Below, in pieces: positions 61,128 to 64,000 of a stretch of DNA of 64,000 bases (position 1 is the first letter of the stretch; the number at the start of each line of letters is the position of its first letter). The stretch comes from Sandaracinus amylolyticus (GTDB lineage: Bacteria; Myxococcota_A; Polyangia; Polyangiales; Sandaracinaceae). The stretch is taken from positions 5,766,001 to 5,830,000 of the forward strand of contig NZ_CP070225.1 of NCBI RefSeq assembly GCF_021631985.1. The letters run 5' to 3'. The notes below the pieces were generated by a model that did not search any database, had not been told where the DNA came from, and worked only from the letters and a program-made list of their open reading frames with translations. The translations under genes and the position numbers were made by a program.

Positions 61128-62450
61128 TCACAGTCCGTTGCGCGCGCCGACCACGAAGCGCACCGACTCGACGCTCGTCCCGTTCTCGAACGTGCTGGTG
61201 CCGAGCGCGATCTGCAGATCGAACGGGTGCTCGCCGGCGATCCGCGGCTCGAGCCCGAGGCCGAACGAGAGCCGCAGTCGCTCGACCGCGAAGTCCGCGA
61301 AGTGCCGCTCGAACGCGTTGCCGCAGGTGACGTGCAGGCGCCCGTTCAGGAACACCCAGACCGGCCACGCGTACTCGAGGGTCATCGCGGCGACGCTCTC
61401 GCCGCGGAGCGTGCCCGCGAGGAACCCGCGCATGGGCCCGGTGCCGCCGGGATCGAGCAGCTCGTAGAACGGGATCGCAACGTCGTCGTGGCCGGTGAGC
61501 GCCGCGACCTCGCCGCGCACCGAGATCACGTGGTGGCTCTCGATGTCGGCCGCGAGCTCGAGCTCGCCGCCCACCACGAGCCACGCATTGCGCTGCGGGC
61601 CGTCGATCGTCCCGGTCTCGCCGACGAGCACGCCGATGCGCGCGCCGCCCTCGGGCGCTGCGCCCCGAGCACGGCTGTCGAGCGCGGCCGTGATCCGCCC
61701 TCCGAGCGACTGGTATCCGTCGGGATATCCATGCGGAAGAGGCTGGGATCGTTGTCCGAACCACTCGGACATGCTCGGACTACCGTTCCAATTCGACTCT
61801 CCGAATCCGATGCTCCGGTGTTGCAGCGCGGCATGCATCGAGAACGGACCGATGCCCACGGCGTCGATTCCCACTCGGGTCTCGACCAGGCTCACCGCGA
61901 AGCGCGCCCGCCCGTTCGCGCTCGCGGAGTGCCCGATCCCGCCGAAGATCGCGTCGGGGCGCCGCAGCAAGCGATTGGAGACGAACACCTCGATTCCGTC
62001 GGCGAGGGTCACGCGGTCGGCGACCGCCAGAGAGAGCCAGTCTTCTCCCCACGTGGCGCCGTGGACCGAGATTCGATTCTCGCTGAAGAGGAACCGATTC
62101 CAGAACGCATATACACCGACGCTCGGGACGAGACCGAAATCGAAGAACGCAGTCGGGAAGACTCCGATGTTGCGCTCGGCGCCGAACGTCAGGACTCCGG
62201 CGATCGTCTGGAGCACGTTGGCGCGCTCGATCTCGGTGAGCAGCCATCCGATCGGACGCCGCAGGACGAACTCCGAGATCGCGTAGAGCGGCGCGGTGAC
62301 GACGCGTGGGATCCACAGGAGCGCGTCGACCGCGTCGTCCCCGGGCTCGACCCGTCCGTCGTAGTCGGGGAGCGGCCGGCGTTCCTGCGCGACGGCGGGA
62401 GACGCGAGCGCGAGCGACGCCGCGAACAGACACACGACGCACGTTCTCAT
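61128..62450 (-). CDS. Omp85/surface-antigen-like outer-membrane barrel
   Basis: A protein of 440 residues. Signal peptide RTCVVCLFAASLALASPAVAQ. The mature part starts with an amphipathic membrane segment (RVVTAPLYAISEFVLRR), then many beta-strands; the C-terminus has the Omp85 signature region PMRGFLAGTLRGESVAAMTLEYAWPV, where RGF and G-x-EYxxP are typical. No POTRA domain is seen, so it is a short BamA/TamA-like or patatin-less D15 barrel. It overlaps the upstream small gene (ATGA) and lies 7 bp from the kinase-like lipoprotein, so they form one operon. Confidence 0.78.
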   Translation of the reverse strand: MRTCVVCLFAASLALASPAVAQERRPLPDYDGRVEPGDDAVDALLWIPRVVTAPLYAISEFVLRRPIGWLLTEIERANVLQTIAGVLTFGAERNIGVFPTAFFDFGLVPSVGVYAFWNRFLFSENRISVHGATWGEDWLSLAVADRVTLADGIEVFVSNRLLRRPDAIFGGIGHSASANGRARFAVSLVETRVGIDAVGIGPFSMHAALQHRSIGFGESNWNGSPSMSEWFGQRSQPLPHGYPDGYQSLGGRITAALDSRARGAAPEGGARIGVLVGETGTIDGPQRNAWLVVGGELELAADIESHHVISVRGEVAALTGHDDVAIPFYELLDPGGTGPMRGFLAGTLRGESVAAMTLEYAWPVWVFLNGRLHVTCGNAFERHFADFAVERLRLSFGLGLEPRIAGEHPFDLQIALGTSTFENGTSVESVRFVVGARNGL

Positions 62451-62920
62451 CGCGAGCCTCGCACGGTGATCTCCTCGAGCTGCGCGGTGCTGAGCAGGAC
62501 GATCAGTCGTCCGATCCGCTCGGTGATCGCGGCGTCGATGCGCTCCACGGATCCCGCGGTCAGCAGCACGAGCGTGTGCACCGACACCCGCACCGCGCGC
62601 AGCGTGGCGCGCAAGGTCGCGGCCCGCGCGCGCACCGCCGCGAGCGCGCGCGGGGGAACCTCGAGCACCAGCACGAGCCGTCCGCCGCCTCGCTGCTGGA
62701 TCCCCGCGATCCACGCCGGAGCGCGAGCGAGGAGCGCGTCTGCGGCAGCCTCGTCGCGCAGCTCGATCGGCGCGAGCGCGACGTCGGCGGGGAGCCGCGG
62801 GAGGACGTCGCGATCGTCGTCGCGCACGCGCACCACGTCCCAACCCGACCGCAGGTCCGCGATCGCCCGAGCACAGACCTCGGCGAGCGAGCTCGCGCCG
62901 AGCACCACCACACGCAGCAT
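62447..62920 (-). CDS. Small Rossmann-like hypothetical protein
   Basis: A protein of 157 residues: MLRVVVLGASSLAEVCARAIADLRSG at the N-terminus looks like a nucleotide-binding Rossmann strand-loop-helix (VLGASS), then alternating strands and helices. It has no catalytic residues that identify an enzyme. It is the first gene of the barrel-lipoprotein operon; its ATG at 62920 follows the leader motif CGACAAGAGCGTGCAACG at 32 nt. It is broadly similar in size and layout to the last small gene in the operon. Confidence 0.65.
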   Translation of the reverse strand: MLRVVVLGASSLAEVCARAIADLRSGWDVVRVRDDDRDVLPRLPADVALAPIELRDEAAADALLARAPAWIAGIQQRGGGRLVLVLEVPPRALAAVRARAATLRATLRAVRVSVHTLVLLTAGSVERIDAAITERIGRLIVLLSTAQLEEITVRGSR

Positions 62921-62952
62921 GACGAGGACGATGCGGCGCCGCCGCGGGGCGG

Positions 62953-62970
62953 CGTTGCACGCTCTTGTCG
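62953..62970 (-). promoter_or_regulatory. Leader motif CGACAAGAGCGTGCAACG
   Basis: Lies 32 nt before the first gene of the barrel/lipoprotein operon. Confidence 0.4.
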
Positions 62971-63072
62971 CGCCTCGAGGGCTCTCGAAGAATCGGCTCG
63001 CCCGCCGGCCCCTAGCGTCCACGCGCTTCGCGCGCTCTCCGGAACCTGCGGGACGAGCACTCCGGCGAGGAC

Positions 63073-64000
63073 TCAGCCCGCGCTCGGCTCCGGTGCCGCT
63101 CGCTTACCGCGCGTGACCACCTTGCGCACTGCCACGTAGAAAGCCGGGACCAGCACCACCGCGAGCACGGTCGCGCTGATCATCCCGCCGAGGACGCCAG
63201 TGCCGATCGCGCGCTGGGTCTCCGCGCTCGCGCCCGTCGCGATCGCGAGCGGGACCACGCCGAGGGTGAACGCGAGCGACGTCATCAGGATCGGTCGCAG
63301 GCGCAGCCGCGCCGCCTCCACTGCGGCCTCGGTGATCGAGCGGCCCTCGTCCTCGAGCTGCTTCGCGAACTCGACGATGAGGATCGCGTTCTTCGCGGAC
63401 AGGCCGATCAACGTGATGAGCCCGACCTTGAAGAACACGTCGTTGGGCATGCCACGCATCGTCACCGCGAGCAGCGCGCCCACGACGCCGAGCGGGACGA
63501 CGAGGATGACCGAGAGCGGGATCGACCAGCTCTCGTAGAGCGCCGCGAGCACGAGGAACACGACGAGCAGCGAGAGCGCGAGCAGCGCGGGCGCTTCGTC
63601 GCCGCTGAGGCGCTCCTGGTACGAGAGGCCCGTCCACTCGACGCCGAAGCCCGGCGGCAGCTGCGCGGCGATGCGCTCCATCTCCGCCATCGCCTCGCCG
63701 CTGCTGAAGCCCTCGGCCGCGCTGCCCGCGATGCGCACCGCGGGATAGCCGTTGTACCGGACGAGCTGCAGCGGGCTCCGCTCCCAGCGCGCCGTCGCGA
63801 CCGCGGAGAGCGGCACCATGCGGCCCTCCTGGTTGCGCACCGGGAGCGCGAGCACGTCGTCGAGCTGCATGCGCGCCTCGGGCTCGGCCTGGAGGATCAC
63901 CTGCTGCAATCGACCCGCGTTCGGGAAGTCGTTCACGTACATCGAGCCGAGCGCGGCGGAGAGCGTCGCGTTGAGCGATGCGAACGACACGCCGAGCGCC
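63073..64000 (-). CDS. RND-family efflux pump inner-membrane subunit, partial C-terminal part
   Basis: The last 309 residues or so of an AcrB/HAE1 protein, running off the right edge. It has the porter-domain pieces [21 protein letters not shown] and [10 protein letters not shown], the TM region with [20 protein letters not shown] and [15 protein letters not shown] (the relay TM10-11 site with Lys and Asn) and [21 protein letters not shown]. The family exports drugs, detergents or toxic compounds with MFP and OMF partners; those would be to the right. Stop at 63073. Confidence 0.93.
   Translation of the reverse strand, partial: ALGVSFASLNATLSAALGSMYVNDFPNAGRLQQVILQAEPEARMQLDDVLALPVRNQEGRMVPLSAVATARWERSPLQLVRYNGYPAVRIAGSAAEGFSSGEAMAEMERIAAQLPPGFGVEWTGLSYQERLSGDEAPALLALSLLVVFLVLAALYESWSIPLSVILVVPLGVVGALLAVTMRGMPNDVFFKVGLITLIGLSAKNAILIVEFAKQLEDEGRSITEAAVEAARLRLRPILMTSLAFTLGVVPLAIATGASAETQRAIGTGVLGGMISATVLAVVLVPAFYVAVRKVVTRGKRAAPEPSAG

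Overview
The window is very GC-rich DNA with strong G/C third-position bias. It carries many two-component and AraC regulators, a trifunctional pseudokinase/ATPase/histidine kinase, sigma-54 machinery, several lipoproteins and outer-membrane barrels. This points to a Gram-negative member of the Myxococcota, probably a Polyangiales/Sandaracinus-like organism. That placement rests on gene content and composition, not on a marker gene. No rRNA, CRISPR array, insertion sequence or complete prophage was seen; there is one tRNA gene, tRNA-Leu(CAA). Layout: 1-620 holds the edge of an unknown gene and a 42-bp minisatellite. 621-2210 is a minus-strand operon (Ca2+/cation antiporter, 42-residue membrane peptide, degenerate receiver protein). 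2466-8081 is a complete seven-gene mrpABCDEFG Na+/H+ antiporter operon in which every junction overlaps. 8400-19372 is a mixed housekeeping/stress segment: barrel protein, DUF4239 protein, GNAT, ABC1 kinase, an OtsB-OtsA fusion for trehalose, a ClC channel with CBS domains, RibD/DHFR-like and glyoxalase-fold enzymes. 19.4-22.5 kb is a worn region with regulator remnants, a DoxX/AraC divergent pair, a broken ORF and the tRNA. 23.0-40.8 kb is a regulatory block. Alpha/beta hydrolases, an MBL-fold enzyme, a thiolase and a protoglobin are interleaved with two HEVNQP-type sensor histidine kinases and a three-gene response-regulator operon (single receiver, NtrC-type sigma-54 activator, FixJ-type). 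Three sigma-54-type promoters and two near-identical 16-bp palindromes (TGTCCACGG[A/T]TGGACA) lie in this block, so a local sigma-54 circuit is likely. 40.8-53.8 kb is mainly membrane and oxidative-stress functions: PAP2/FadL pair, OsmC, catalase, a ferritin-like/[Fe-S]/double-CDGSH fusion, Dps, an AraC regulator, a DUF1275-DoxX-amidohydrolase-XapX operon and an isochorismatase-fold hydrolase. A recurrent leader motif, roughly CAA-N3/4-CGTCCAACG, sits 30-32 nt upstream of five start codons here and further right. 52.5-59.0 kb holds two NTP/NDP-exchanger-like transporters (one with a long HEAT-like tail), a double cyclic-nucleotide-binding-like protein and an Ppx/GppA phosphatase. 59.0-62.9 kb is a tightly overlapping operon: an Omp85-like barrel, a lipoprotein with protein-kinase-like motifs and two small unknown proteins. 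The right edge cuts an RND efflux pump. The least familiar parts are the ferritin/CDGSH fusion, the lipoprotein-kinase/barrel operon, the nucleotide-transporter module, and the shared operators and leader motif.
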